Shown here: in pieces, positions 21,236 through 33,748 of the stretch
Layout of the letters: every line of letters begins with the position of its first letter
Position numbering within the stretch: the stretch's first letter is position 1
From: Marsupella aquatica
Taxonomy: Eukaryota; Marchantiophyta
NCBI GenBank assembly: GCA_973895155.1
Contig: OZ316892.1
Location: 23,250,001 to 23,314,000, forward strand
Direction of reading: 5' to 3'
Length of the DNA: 64,000 nucleotides
The notes under the pieces: generated by a model
What the model was told of the DNA's origin: nothing
Databases searched by the model: none
The model's input: only the letters and a program-made list of their open reading frames with translations
Made by a program: the position numbers and the translations under genes

Positions 21236-24200
21236 CTAGTCCTCAACCCATCCTGACTCTGTTTGATTCGTCGCCATACACTTCTTTCGTTCTATTTTGG
21301 CTGCTCTCCCTAACTCCTGGATGTCTCTTGTGAACATGGAGAAAAACTGTTGGCCACTGGACTGTACCTCTTCCTTCTTCTTCATCAGTACTGCATTAAT
21401 TGATTGCTGAGTTTCCAGCTGACAATTAGCTTTCTCCAGGTCAGCCAATATCTTCGTTATTTCCTTCTCTTTTTCAAGAACACAATTTCTTTGAGCCTGT
21501 CAACAGGTCACGCATTACATGACGTCGATGAATTGCTTTGTTATATGCTTATAACAACATGAAGTCAGATTCATGGAAGTTGAAGAATAGCTTACATCAG
21601 TATGCTTGATGGATGTTCCAAGCGCTAAATTTACCCCAGCTAGCTGTCAAGGTAAGCATTAGAGGAGAAAGTTACTTATAATCGAATGAGAGTCAAATAG
21701 GAAAATCTTAAAATAAATCACTTTTATTTAAACCAAGCTATCAACAATACCAATTAATTCAGAAGAGATACAAAACGTTATTGTTGGATTGGTTATAGAC
21801 GCACGAAATGATGATGAACAAAAGATGGTTGCTAAATTTTACGTTGACTCTTGAATTATTATTGGTAAGACCATCTCTCAGCTATTGGTAACTGTATGCC
21901 AAGGCTACACAATCCCACAATCCCACATGTCTCTCATTCGTTGGTCCTGTAATTTTGAGCAGGTTTCAAACAATATAGCGTGGGTTTGTAAGGTGCAGAG
22001 ATTCAAGAACCTCGTCATTGGTTTTCCGTAAAGTAGAAATCAAGGCGCGTGACTCTGCCTCCGCATGTTCACGATGCCGACATTCACTCTCATACTTTTG
22101 CAATAACCTGGATTTCTCATCGTCTAACATCTTGTACCTGTGCCACACGTCCTACATATCATCAAGCCGCTGTTTTCTGATTCTTTTGCCCACAAATGTT
22201 GAACAAAGTAGACCCATCCATGATCTCTGTGGCAGCTCAATTTTATGAACGGTTACGTTGGTAAACGAACTCAGTTCTCGAGATGGCCTGTCGAGAAATT
22301 GTGTAGATGACAGTCAGTTTTTGTAGAGGTTGGCAATGGCTGCAGATGAGTGAACTGGCAGCCAGCCCCATCAATGCATGCACTTCTGCAACTTTGCAAT
22401 ATCTAAGTTTGGCAGAAAACTAAGATTTTTTAGAATCGAGGGATTGAATTGGTACCTAAGACGGCCTGCGGCTATTCTTAGCACGACCGGCATTAACCAG
22501 CGAAAGATATAAACGGACATCAATTACCAGTGCACTTTCACCTAGCTTGGTTTTCAAGTACAAGCGTGAAGCTCATCAAGGTAAATATTAGAGGGAACTA
22601 ACTTCTGAGTAGCTTCTATTAAGTTCTTCTCAAGCCAATCTCTGCTGGCGGTAACTTGAACTAGTTTTTCATTGGCATCAAGCAGCTTCTCTTCCCACTC
22701 CTCGTCGATTGTTGCTTGGCGTCTTTGGAGCATTTGCAGTTTTGCTTCACAAGCTTCAGCCTAAGAGGAGACGTATTCACACATCAATTTCTAAAATATA
22801 GACAGATATATAAGCTTTATGTCACAGAACAGCTTGACATAACACTCGTAAGTTAACTTTCAGGGAAGAGGAGCCTGAAATTGCGTTCTAGATTTTCCAG
22901 ACACAAGGAGAGCATCTAACATCAAGTTGAAACTAGGTGTTCCGATGACCGAACTTTCGTTGTTGCTTTATGAAGGTCCAGAGGCCTTGCTCTTGGCTCC
23001 GTTTCTGAAGTCAAGCGCAGTAGCGGGCGAGTTTTTCAGCAAAGGCTTAGGGTTTGAACCAACAAGCTGTCTTGAAGCATTTACTTCTACAGAGAGTATT
23101 TAAATCCAATTGATTTCCAGAGACTTGATCCTATTATATGGTGTTAAGATTCAGGGAATTTTTATACCTTGCTTAAGCTGCTCCGAATGACGTCCTGAAT
23201 CTCAGAAGATGCTTCGTCTAGCCATTGAGCCCTTCCACTCTCTATCTGGATTATAGAATAAATGATTCAGTCCATTTTCATGTCCCATAAATGTTCAGAT
23301 CCAAAAGAGGGGAAATGGACTAAAACAGTCATTCTGGATCGTGCTAAGCACAGTGCATGCCAGTTATAATTCACACATAAGCGCTAGGACCGCTTTTAAG
23401 AGACATGGGGTGATTGAGCTAAACTTGCAAAAAGGGAGAAGACCGACGCTTCGGAAAAGTAAACCAAATTACTAATACAAATGTTTGAACTGAATAACTT
23501 TCCGAGATATACGACCTCTTTTTGCAAATCTCCCAATTTTTCTTGCGCTGAGCTTAGAGCTGCTTCACTGCGTTTCAACTGGACATAAATAAAGACACGT
23601 AAAAATTAGTTACATTTCCTAGAATCATGACATATTACGTGCAGGCAATAGACTCCCCTGCATTTCATTTGAGCTAACCTCTTGTCGCAAGTTCTCATCG
23701 TTAAAGAGCTAGAAGGCAATATGTTTACATTCTCTCGTCAGATCTGAGCACAGGAGCAAATCCTTTTCGTAAACTTTTAAAATATATACCACTCACCAGG
23801 CACATTATCCTAAGCGTAAAAAACTGGGATATTTATTGCTACAAGAATGCATACAATTTATAACACCTTCATCAAAAACACCATGTTGTCTGCAGTCACT
23901 TTGGCTACAACCTGCAACGGGCAACCAGAGTAAGTGAGTAACAATGACGACCAAACGATAGGAGCAATCAGAGTTCTTGAGCACCAGATGACTGGTAGTT
24001 AAAGGAATACTGAGATGACTGTGGTTACAAGACTCGGTAGCTCAACTCCTTTCTTAAGGTCCAAAGGATGCCTTGTTCACGACTTGTGAGATCTTGCGGA
24101 TACTACCGCCGAGGAACACTCACTACATGCAGGTGGAACCATTGGATGGCATCATTTAGTTTGCTCTTTCGTACATTAACTGGTATGTTCATGAACGGTT

Positions 24201-26667
24201 AAAATGGATAGAAATGCTCTAAAAATTGTCCATAATGTTTGACCTTAGTATTAGACCAAGGGATTCCTTTCAAATGTCATAGATCCCCAATTGGAACAAG
24301 GGAAAACACGACAGCACAGTTGACGGTGGCTGCCAGTTAACAACGTCACCTCCTTGTAACGTTCAGCATTTTCTGCAGCAAGAGCAGCAGTTTTCAAGGC
24401 TGCATCGGCTGAACCATCTATAATTTCTCTCTCTTTGAGGACCATGATCTGTTTCTTCAGCTTTTCATTTTCAGCTCTGTGGTCCGACATAGAATCACCA
24501 GCAGAAGTTAGTTGTAATCTAAAACCTGAACTAAAGAGTTATAGAAGCCCCCATATCGGTCTATGAACATAAGTACATTAGAGAGGATTAGGACTAATAG
24601 TTCATTTGGCAAGGATTCGAACGATTCAATTTTGACATTCATTTTCATTTTATTGTATCTTGACGAGTATTTTTAAGGTATCGAGTACCAAATATTAGGC
24701 TCTCTGGCAAAACCTCTGTACGGACCTTAGGTCCACTTCACGGGCAGCTAATCTGAGGTGCTGCTCAGGATCATGTCCAGGCTGAAGCCCTCTTCCTCGC
24801 AATTGCTTCACATTGACATCATTGAGCTTTTCAGTCACACCCCTGCATGAGCATGGTCATAGGATGGCAATGGACTTGAGGAGAAGGAAATATAAAGCTT
24901 TTCCCTTACGTTCTTACCTCCTCAAGAAGACCTTTATCCTTTTTGATTGCTGCAAGCTCTTTCTCCATGTTGGCCATCAGATTTTCCTCACTCCGCAATT
25001 TATCTAGGGTCTCCTGTATTCACAAAGTCCAGAGCTGTGATATACGCCTAATGTGATAAAGAGGCCATGCTTTCTCACAGACACATCGATATTAGAAACC
25101 CATGTCACAGAAAACTTGTTGCAAGTTGATCCGTTTGACTTGGAAAGGTCACCTGTATCTTGGTCTTGTAGTCTTCAATTTGCTCATTCACTGTGGTGGT
25201 GGAAGCTATCAATCTTTCCGACAATTCCATCTGAAATGTCACAACTGATAAAGGTTGGATTCGACAATGCGATTTCTCAATTGGAACGAGTTGGATTAGA
25301 CAATTCGCATAACCGGTGGTCACTATGCGAGTAGAGGAATGTCAAACTTAAAGATTATACTTAGATGGTAAGTGTTTTCTACAGTCCCTATCAAATAAAT
25401 TGTTCACAAAATGCGACCATCGAGGTACTAAGGGCAACATGAGACACCATTACTTCGCTAGAATGTGTCTCTGCAGGAAATCAAAGGCAACTCATTAACC
25501 TGGGTTTTAACGGATGCCTCAAGCCTCGCCTGCAAAGAGTTCATTTCCTCGTTCAGGTCGGTTGTCTGCAGACACCCAGGGAGTTTCAAGATTCAAGTCG
25601 TCACAAGATCATATTCATAAATCAAAATACGATCAAGATACACTTGAAGATCACAAAGTGATCGTTCTGCAGAACATAATTACATCTTGCTTTACTTTGG
25701 AGGCCGAGTTTTGTTGAGGATTTGTCAATCAATACTAAAATTTGGAAATTCGCATGCTCACGTAGATCTCCAAGGTGGAAATCTGGTTCAAAGCTCTTCC
25801 TAATTTATTCAGAGCCTTCTTCAGCCCAGCTTTCCTTTTAGATTCTGTTACCTGCACTGTCAGAAAGGAAACTAACTCAACTGAAATTATCCCTTCAGAT
25901 GCACTAAAAAAATTACATCTCTAATCAGTTGACGTAGACGGTTAGCATCCATCAGTTCCTCATATTGGCAGAGCCGACTGTTCAGTGCAATGAAGCTGAT
26001 CTCTTCTTAGTTACGTGCTTCTGGTCAACTTTGTGCTAATGCGACTAAGATGTTGCGGACCGATTATCAACATTGCCTTAGAAGTTTTCAGAATGAAAAG
26101 TTATGGGCATGTAATGTGCACTTCAGAAGCAATAGATTCAATGGGACGTAAACCATTAAATGCTCAAGAGAGACGTGATCACAAGCCAATCTCACAGGGT
26201 GTTGAGAGCAGTTGAGACCTGCAAAGGTGGAGAACCTGTAGACACGACAGAGGTGTTCTCACTCTGCAAGATTTTGATAGCCTCCTTCAAGTTTCCAGCA
26301 ACATCTTCAGTAACCTATCGCACAACAACGCACCCGATTTGAACATTGCTCTTCCATGTAACAAGAGACAGAAATAATTGAATTCAAGTAACATCTAGAT
26401 TTACTGGTGATGGATTGAGAGAGTGTGCAACGATCAACTTCCACAAGCGTTCAATTTGAAGGAGTTCTTTAAAAGCAGTAAACTAGACTGTCAATGTGCG
26501 CAGGGGGCTTTCCTAAGGACCCAGGGACAGAATAAAAATGGGTAGATGGCCAGCAAAAGAAGAGTCACATCTCTAGTGCGGCGCCACTTCTCCTGCGGAG
26601 TTCCTCGGTGGACGGTGCATCGCCCTTCAGATCCTCCTCCAATTACGCGACGCTTGGAGATAGCCAT
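21236..26667 (-). CDS. Multi-exon coiled-coil protein of unknown function (about 543 aa)
   Basis: Seventeen exons join in phase on the minus strand: 26667-26569, 26314-26236, about 26002-25917, 25851-25762, 25565-25500, 25230-25153, 25013-24918, 24826-24726, 24476-24350, 23911-23867, 23708-23679, 23578-23516, 23245-23168, 22760-22603, 22137-22011, 21643-21596 and 21496-21236. Junctions follow GT-AG, for example GTAAGA after LLEE and GTAAGC after SIKHTD. Apart from a basic N-terminus (MAISKRRVIGGG), nearly all of it is Glu/Lys/Leu-rich with heptad-like spacing, such as AENEKLKKQIMVLKERE and KYESECRHREHAEAES. A small break, LQPGHDP, sits near residue 260. No motor, kinase or membrane domain is visible. 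It is probably a structural or tethering protein, and I cannot name the family. The start exon and the exon 22137-22011 borders are the least certain. Confidence 0.72.
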
Positions 26668-28039
26668 TCGTCCGAACCTTTATTCCTCAGCAAGCCGCCG
26701 CCTGTGAGATCAGCTCAAATTAGCAGAGTGAGGAGTAACGTCATTTCTCTAGACCGTAGCAGAAGAGTACCGGATTCTCAAGTGCAACTATCAAGATACT
26801 TCCGTGTTTCTGCGCGTTTCTAAAAACATTGTAGTATGCAAAATGAGTTTTGTAGTGACATCCGGAAGCGGGGAAAGTAAGAGCTGTTGTCTGCGTGAAA
26901 CATCCGATCAGCCCGAGACTCCTTCACTGCGCGATACAGGTCACTACGGTAGATCTCAATTTTGCGCCATGAAGAGAATGATAAGCGCTGCTCGGGGAAC
27001 GAGCTTCGACATTCAATGACAAGCTAAGCTGTACTTTTAATTTCAACCGAGAGGATCACTGACTTTAATGAATTTAACGACAAAGGAACTTTGTAAAGCT
27101 CAACCCTTAATTTGCAACTTTGCGCCTAATTGCACTTGTTCAGGTTACCAAAGCCCGGCCGATACCAGGGATGAGAACGAAACTGAAAAAATGCACAGCA
27201 CAGGAAAGAATCACAAAATTAAAGAAGGCTAAGAATCTAATTGAAGCAAAGAAATCAACTGGCATTGGAGTAAGAAGATCGAGAACGAAGTCAAAATCAG
27301 CCAATGCGAAATCAAACGAGAAAATGTTGAATGACGGAAGAAATTGATTGAGAAATCGAATGCACAGAAATTGAATTAGAAGTCTCACAGGCAGCAGCAA
27401 ATGACTGAGAAATCAAATGCAAAGAAATTGGACGCGAAGTCCGAATGCGAATGCGAATACGAATACCAACCATTGTGGAGGAGCAGCAAAAAGAGTCCAA
27501 TGAGAAGAATGGACGATGTGAATGAGAAAGTAATAAACAAGAAATGAATGAGAAGAAATACACAAGAGATGAATGAGAAGAAATCAGACGCGCACAATGA
27601 ACAAATCCAACGAAATCAATTCAGTAGGCTTCAAACTGGAAAGCAGAACGAGAAAAAAACCTTCAAACTGAGAAATGAGAAATGAGACGACAACATTCAA
27701 ACTGCAAGAATAAAGTGATAGAGATGAAGGTTACCGTCAAACTTGAAGGCGAAACAGAGCGATGGCGACGACGAGCAACGCTCGAAAACTAGCTCCGCGT
27801 TTTGCTCTCTCAAACTCTACGTCTATGGTGCGCGGCACCTCATTCTCTACCGAGCAAGTTTCAACTCAGTTGGACAGACGTACCACGTAGGTCGACGAAG
27901 TTGCACCACGCAGTCACAGAGTGCTGTATATGACAACCGCGCAGTTCGTAGAATAACCGCTCATCAACGGCGAATCTCTTTGAGCGAATTATGCCTGAAT
28001 TTGAAAATTTGGACGGGGATGGACGGGGATGGACGGAGA
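26668..28039. other. Upstream region of coiled-coil gene, no gene recognised
   Basis: The part to about 27,100 is the likely promoter and 5' UTR side of the minus-strand gene. From 27,160 to 27,740 the sequence is strongly A/G-rich with many 'gaaat', 'aatgaga' and 'gcgaa' phrases, giving false open frames on both strands. Confidence 0.45.
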
Positions 28040-28705
28040 AGATCGACGGACTACAGACCACTGGAACGAACCGAGAGACGGACGGACTACTGTTGTCTCT
28101 CTCTAAGTGCACGCTTTCTGGACTAGGCTTTGCTCCAGCAAAACAATTAGAATTTGCATTTATGGACAAGAGCTAGAATGCCTCGACCTAGAATGGGCCC
28201 TCCTTAATAACCTGACATTCTCTCTCTAAGTGCACACTCCCTGGACTAGGCTTTGCTCCACATCATAAGTGCAAACAATCAGGGACTATGGATACAGGAA
28301 CGATCTGAGAGAGACGGATGGACTACAGTTGTCTCCCTCTAAGTGCACACTTTCTGGACTAGGCATTGCTCCAGCAAAACAATTAGAATTTGCATTTATG
28401 GACAAGAGCTAGAGTGCCTCGACCTAGAATGGGCCCTCCTTAATAACCTGACATTCTCTCTCTAAGTGCACACTCCCTGGACTAGGCTTTGCTCCACATC
28501 ATAAGTGCAAACAATCAGGGACTATGGATACAGGAACAATCTGAGAGAGACGGATGGACTACAGTTGTCTCTCTCTAAGTGCACACTTTGTGGACTAGGC
28601 TTTGCTCCACATCATAAGTGCAAAAAATTGGGATTTGCATTAATGGACAAGAGCTGCAGTGTGTCGATCAATAATGGGCCCTCTGTAATAACCTGACATT
28701 ATGGT
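28040..28705 (-). repeat. Tandem repeat, about 237-bp units, three copies
   Basis: The phrase 'gagacgga(c/t)ggactac' occurs at 28074, 28311 and 28547. Each is followed by 'tctaagtgcac', 'ctttgtggactaggctttgctcc' or a variant, 'catttatggacaagagct' and 'aatgggccctc'. Inside each full unit the 'ctctctaagtgcacac' module appears twice. On the minus strand this module reads like the 'gtgtgcacttagagag' core of the 0.5-2.2 kb family. Confidence 0.85.
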
Positions 28706-31040
28706 AACATCCTTCCAGTATTGAACAACCCTAAACATGATCCCCACCCTGTCTCAAAAGTGCAAAGTTTGCTCTACGTAGAAATGGCTTTCACTTATCA
28801 ATAAGTGTAAATGAAGGAATTGTAGGAAATGTACGCTTATCCACAAGTGTGCATAAATCCTTGTAAGAGGATTTGCACTTATGTATTTGTGGTTAAGTGG
28901 AGCCATCTTTGCACTATTTAACAAAAACTGCACAAAGTGCAAACTAATTAGGAAACAAAAGGGAAGAACAAGGTGTCTTGCAACTAGCCAGAGTTTGCAC
29001 TTACAGAGTGCATTTAGAGAGAGGTTCCTGCACCAGACAGGCTTAAAATCCTAGTGGAGGGGTGCAATGGCAAGCCTAGAATGGCGGACGAGGAACCAGT
29101 TACTGTTGTAGACTGCACAATAGTGCCCAAGGTACTAGGTTACTGGCTGCTGCCTGTGGATTGTCCTGCAAGTCGGCAACCCAAGTAAATCAAAATACTC
29201 TCCAACCAGGTTGCCTCCGCCAATTTCCTCCGTTTCTAAGTGACAGAAGCAAACCCCAGCCAGGTTCCCACACATCCATAATCCCTGTTTATAAATGAAG
29301 CAAGTGCCTCTTTTTGCTTGCTCCACTTGAATCACCCATGACAGAGTATAGAATGTTCATACTGAAACATGCTTTGCTTTTGTCTTGTAATGATATGTAA
29401 ACCTGGACGTATATGTTTGATGGGACCCTTGCGAAATTTTTTTATGTAACAGGTCCCTACTACACTTTTGTTACAAACTAGAACCCCCACAAAAATGTTG
29501 TTACAAACTAGGCCCCTTGCATAGGTTCTGTACAATTGGTTTTCATGTGGTGCCTAATTACATGGTCAACCACACATTTCCCACCGCAATCCATCGCGCG
29601 GAGCATCATAGTTCACAGTGTTTACATCTATACTTGAAGTCATAATTGATTATCAGCTTTTAAGTACATTGTCACTAAAGATGTTTGAATTTACAATGCA
29701 GCCACTGTTTGTTTTGTATTTATAAAAATATTATGATTTTGTATATAGATGACAAGTTTACCAAAGTAACCAAGGGAACTATATAAAAGCTTAATGGGTT
29801 TATATGTTTTCACAAGATTATAGAGTTTTAGGTGATCCACCGCACATTATAGCTCGGGTTTGTATAACATTTAGTCTAAATTTTTAGTCTATTTCTTGCT
29901 GGCTAGCAAATTTCCTGTTATGATGGAGTCCATCATGGTGTGTTTGTTTCACAATTAGACAATTTTGAAAGTTGCAACAAAGAAAAATAGCCAAGAGTAA
30001 AAGATCATTGGTTCCTTCCATACTTAGACAAATTTGCACTCTAGATGTGAGAAGACACATCCATGTTGTCCTTTTTCCACACTTGGGCAATTTGTGAATG
30101 TTGCAATAAGGACCAATGGCCAAAAGTAGAGGATTCATTCCATACTTAGACAAAGGAACAAAGAGAAACGTCAAAATATCATGCAAACTTTAGGAAGCAA
30201 CCTAAAGACAAACGGTGTGGTAGAAATTCAAAACTAAAGACATGAACCATATTGTTTTCACTTAGGAACTTGCAGTTCACGCAATGGCTGCCATTACTCT
30301 GCGGTTTTCCAAACGGTGTAGTTTGTCAATGAGCATGATTTGACTCTAAACTTTACAGTAACTTTTATTGGTGATAATATCAAGCTAAAACTCTTTATAG
30401 GAGCTTTACAAGAACATCTAACACAAAAGTGTGAGTGGGGGTCCAGTCTGTAACAAAAAGTTTCAGAAGGGCATATCACTTAAATTCATTTGGCAGGGGT
30501 CCCATCAAGCATATAACTCACTCTTCCATGGCTTGAAGCTGGACCTCATCTTATCAACAAGGTCTTAACCATTAAGCTAGATATGGACCTCTTATCCACA
30601 AGGGCTTAACCATTAAGCTAGACTTCAAGTTGCTAACCTATTCATAAATGTTCATTATGCACACTTGTTTTGTCTTAGTTCTTTTAAGAGTCCAAACAAA
30701 TATGTAGAGTACATCATTTTGCTATGGTAAGTGAGCTGTACATGGGAAAGTACACATTCTCTTCAAACATTAATATTAATTAATTCTCCCATTCTCTTGG
30801 AGATCATTATATATTTAAGAGTTTTATTATTACATTGTAATTAAATTCTTAATTCAACTCATTAAGATAGGATAGTTATCCTTGTACCTTGCTACAAGAT
30901 AAACTAGCTAACTATCATGTTCCAAAATGAACATGCTATTTTAGAACTAACCTCAAGACGAGGCTAATCATCGGGATTAGCATTGATTATCCCCGTACCT
31001 GGCTGCCCCTGCCTAGTATTCCTTAGATCGCGACAGGAGG
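28706..31040. other. Repeat-flanking and intergenic sequence, no gene
   Basis: From 28,740 to 29,060 further 'aagtgcaa'/'ttgcactt' pairs and a 'gtgcatttagagagag' module belong to the same family. The remainder is AT-rich. Direct echoes such as 'acaaactagaaccc/acaaactaggcccc' (29473-29513) and 'aaccattaagctaga' twice (30567, 30608) are visible. No coding evidence. Confidence 0.45.
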
Positions 31041-31445
31041 GAGTTATGCTAAAGAGCAAGTTCCGACATCTTTAGCATAACGACATGTTGGTGCCACAAC
31101 ATCTTTTTACTAGTTGGTGACATCTTTTCACTTCATGCACATAACAAGATCTTTGGCGACACAACATCTTTTTTCTTCATGACATCTTTTTATTAACAAC
31201 ATCTTTGGCAAAATGACTATTGTTTCTTAACAACATCTTTTTACTTGACTATATTGTTGATGAAAAGTCTTGTTTTGTCTTGAAAAATCTTAGTTTTTAC
31301 TTGATGACATCTTTCAAAATTTGACATCTTTGGTGAAACTGTTTTTTTTTCTTAACAACATCTTTTTACTTCATGACATTTTTCACGTAACAAAATATGT
31401 GACATGAGATATTTTTTCTTAACGCCATCTTTTGTGCAATGCACA
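31041..31445. repeat. Degenerate minisatellite with 'acatcttt' motif
   Basis: The octamer 'acatcttt' or near relatives recur more than ten times, usually within phrases such as 'ttaacaacatctttttactt' or 'tcatgacatcttttt'. The spacing is irregular, about 20-45 bases. It has no coding potential. Confidence 0.75.
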
Positions 31446-31825
31446 GGTATTGAGCTACTGTAGTTTAATTGGTAATGAAAGTCTATCATGATTCAAAAAA
31501 TATCTAAAGTATACTTGTGATTAGGAATGGGCAAGCAAAATCTAAGGATCATGTTCACAGGTATTATGGGTGTTGTAACACAACATAGGTCCTCAACAGT
31601 TGGCCTCCTGTAGTCCTTATTGGCCACATCACCTTATCACCCTGTCCCCCTGACCCTATTATAGCATGTTCATCCTCTTAAATATGCTCCACCTTTTGTC
31701 TAGTAGTAATCCTACTCATATTCTACAATATTCCCTGGGATTTGTTGAAACATTCAAATAAAATGGATGCAATAATGTACTGTAGGTCCTCAACAATTGG
31801 CCACCCATGGTCCTTTATTGGCCAC

Positions 31826-32188
31826 ATCATTCTATCACCCTGACCCCCCTCCACATAGGATGTTCATGACATGCTTCAATTTTTGTCTTGTAGTTTTCTT
31901 GTCCATATCCAAGTCCCTGGGATTGTTTAGACCCATACGGGAGTCTCCAGGATTGGTTATAGACTTTTTTGAAACATGTATACAATAGGATAATGACAGT
32001 CTGGATCATTCTATCACCCTGACCCCCCTCCACATAGGATGTTCATGGTCCTAAGACATCTTCAATTTTTGTCTTGTAGTTTTCTTGTCCATATCCAAGT
32101 CCCTGGGATTGTTTAGACCCATACCCGAGTCTCCAGGATTGGTTAGACTTTTTTGAAACATTTATACAATAGGATAATTACAGTCTGG
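31826..32188. repeat. Tandem duplication, period 179 bp
   Basis: Two nearly identical copies start with 'atcattctatcaccctgacc' at 31826 and 32005. Both run through 'tccaagtccctgggattg' and end at 'acaataggataat.acagtctgg'. Differences are few (for example 'acgggagtc' and 'acccgagtc'), so the duplication is young. A weaker third relative lies at about 31590-31650. Confidence 0.9.
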
Positions 32189-32252
32189 TCTGGAGTTTCT
32201 AGCCTGCAACCATGTGACTAATAAAGAGTGACAGAAACCTAATCTACACTAG

Positions 32253-32480
32253 GGGAGGCTTTGCAAAGCTTTCTTGGACCTGGGTTCAGGCTAGAACCCT
32301 TGCCCAGACCTCCCTCCCTTATACTATGCAATAATTACAAATGTCCGGGGAAAAAGGTTATTAACCAGGGAGGCTTTGCAAAGCTTTCTTGGACCTGGTT
32401 TCAGGCTAGAACCCTCGGCTAGACCTCCATTATACTATGCAATAATTACAAATGTCCGGGAAAAAGGTTATTAACCAGGG
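32253..32480. repeat. Tandem duplication, period about 115 bp
   Basis: Two copies begin 'gggaggctttgcaaagcttt' at 32253 and 32368 and end 'aaaaaggttattaaccaggg'. They are nearly identical apart from a short 'ctccctcc' indel. Together with the 179-bp duplication this makes a locally unstable segment upstream of the TPR-DnaJ gene. Confidence 0.88.
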
Positions 32481-32639
32481 ATTATGGGAATAGCATCTAG
32501 AACCTAAGCCCAAACCGCCCTTATGGTACATAAACTGGGCACATACCAAACGTTACCTGTTTGTAAAACATTGTGGGTCCAACAGTTGGCCACCTGTAGT
32601 CCTATAATTAGTACTGGCCATATCATTATGTCACCGCGG

Positions 32640-33388
32640 CCCCCCCGTTACCCTAGTCATGGCTCAGTCCACGCTTCCTTTGAACTCCCCCCCTCCCGTT
32701 TGTCTGTTTCCTCTTCTCTCTCCTCTCGTGCGTTCCCTTCTTTTCTCGTCTTCGGTAATGCTTTCACTTTCCGTTCTTCTCGACAATACTGTAAGCCGTT
32801 CTCTCCTCTCCTCTCCTCTCCTCTCCTCTCTCGTCTACCCTCTCCTCTTTCCTAGCTTCCCTTTTGGTGTCCTGAAGGACGTTGCTCTGCCCTCCGCCAC
32901 TCTTCTCGTCTCCTCTCTTCAGAAAAATCCGCACTCTTCTCTTCTTTTCTCTTTTCTCTTTTCTTCTGGTCTCGTCCTCAATCTGCCCTTTTGGGGTTAT
33001 TGTCGGAGGGCGTTGCTCTGCGGATCGATCACCCGCCCGCACACGGAAGAAAGAAGGCGGGCGGGCGGGCGGGCGAGCGAGGGAGGCGTTTATGGATGGT
33101 GGTGGCATTGGAGGCGGGTGATGAGGTGACTGCAAGTGAAGTGAAGTGAAGTGAAGTGAAGTGAAGTGAAGTGAAGTGAAGTGGAGGCAAGGCAAGGCAA
33201 GGCAAGGCAAGGCAAGGCGAGGGGAGGGGAGGCGTGGGCGGAGGCAAAGCATGAGAGGCACGAGGAGGGCAGAGCAGACGGTAAGTGCAGCCCCGAGGCG
33301 TTTTGGAAGTGTAACGATGTCAGCATTTGGGTTCAAGCAAGGGATATCCTCTGCATATTTGAGAGATGGATGGATGGATGGATGGATG

Positions 33389-33430
<42 letters not shown>

Positions 33431-33748
33431 ATGCATCGTGGAGGGAGGAAAGAGGTGTGAGACCTAAGTGCGGCGCGGGCGGCTTGTTTGATGAGATGCA
33501 GGAAAAGGATTGATAATTTGTAAGCGGATTTGTGCGTCTGGGAGTTCTGTTGCTTCGGTGAGAGGAGTTTTGAATAGGGTTTGGGAGGGATTGTGAGGGG
33601 TTGATTTTGTAAGTGTGCTAATTATCAGGCGATGGATTGTTGTTCGTTGATGATTCTTTCAGAGGAGAAGGGAGGATAGAGGGGGGAGGTTTAGGGATCA
33701 ATTTTGTGTGTGGATAAAGGAGGAAGGGGAAGTTGGACAGGGGATATT
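32640..33748 (+). promoter_or_regulatory. Promoter and 5' leader of TPR-DnaJ gene with stacked microsatellites
   Basis: Within 650 bp four simple repeats occur: (CTCTC)n at 32801-32830, (GTGAA)n at 33135-33182, (GGCAA)n at 33186-33217, then (GGAT)n at 33365-33389 passing into (TTGA)n up to 33425. The stretch is C/T-rich before about 33,000 and G-rich after. A telo-box-like 'atagggttt' is at about 33575-33583. The transcription start cannot be placed from sequence alone. Confidence 0.55.

Noticed and set aside
23798-23810. A possible 13-nt microexon in the coiled-coil gene (acceptor CTTAG, donor GTGAGT)
   Set aside because: Including it shifts the frame and gives an immediate stop in the next exon; the neighbouring exons already join in phase without it.
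32764-33336. A 190-codon minus-strand frame in the TPR-DnaJ leader
   Set aside because: It is produced by translating pentanucleotide repeats (LHFTS repeated) and has no real protein character.
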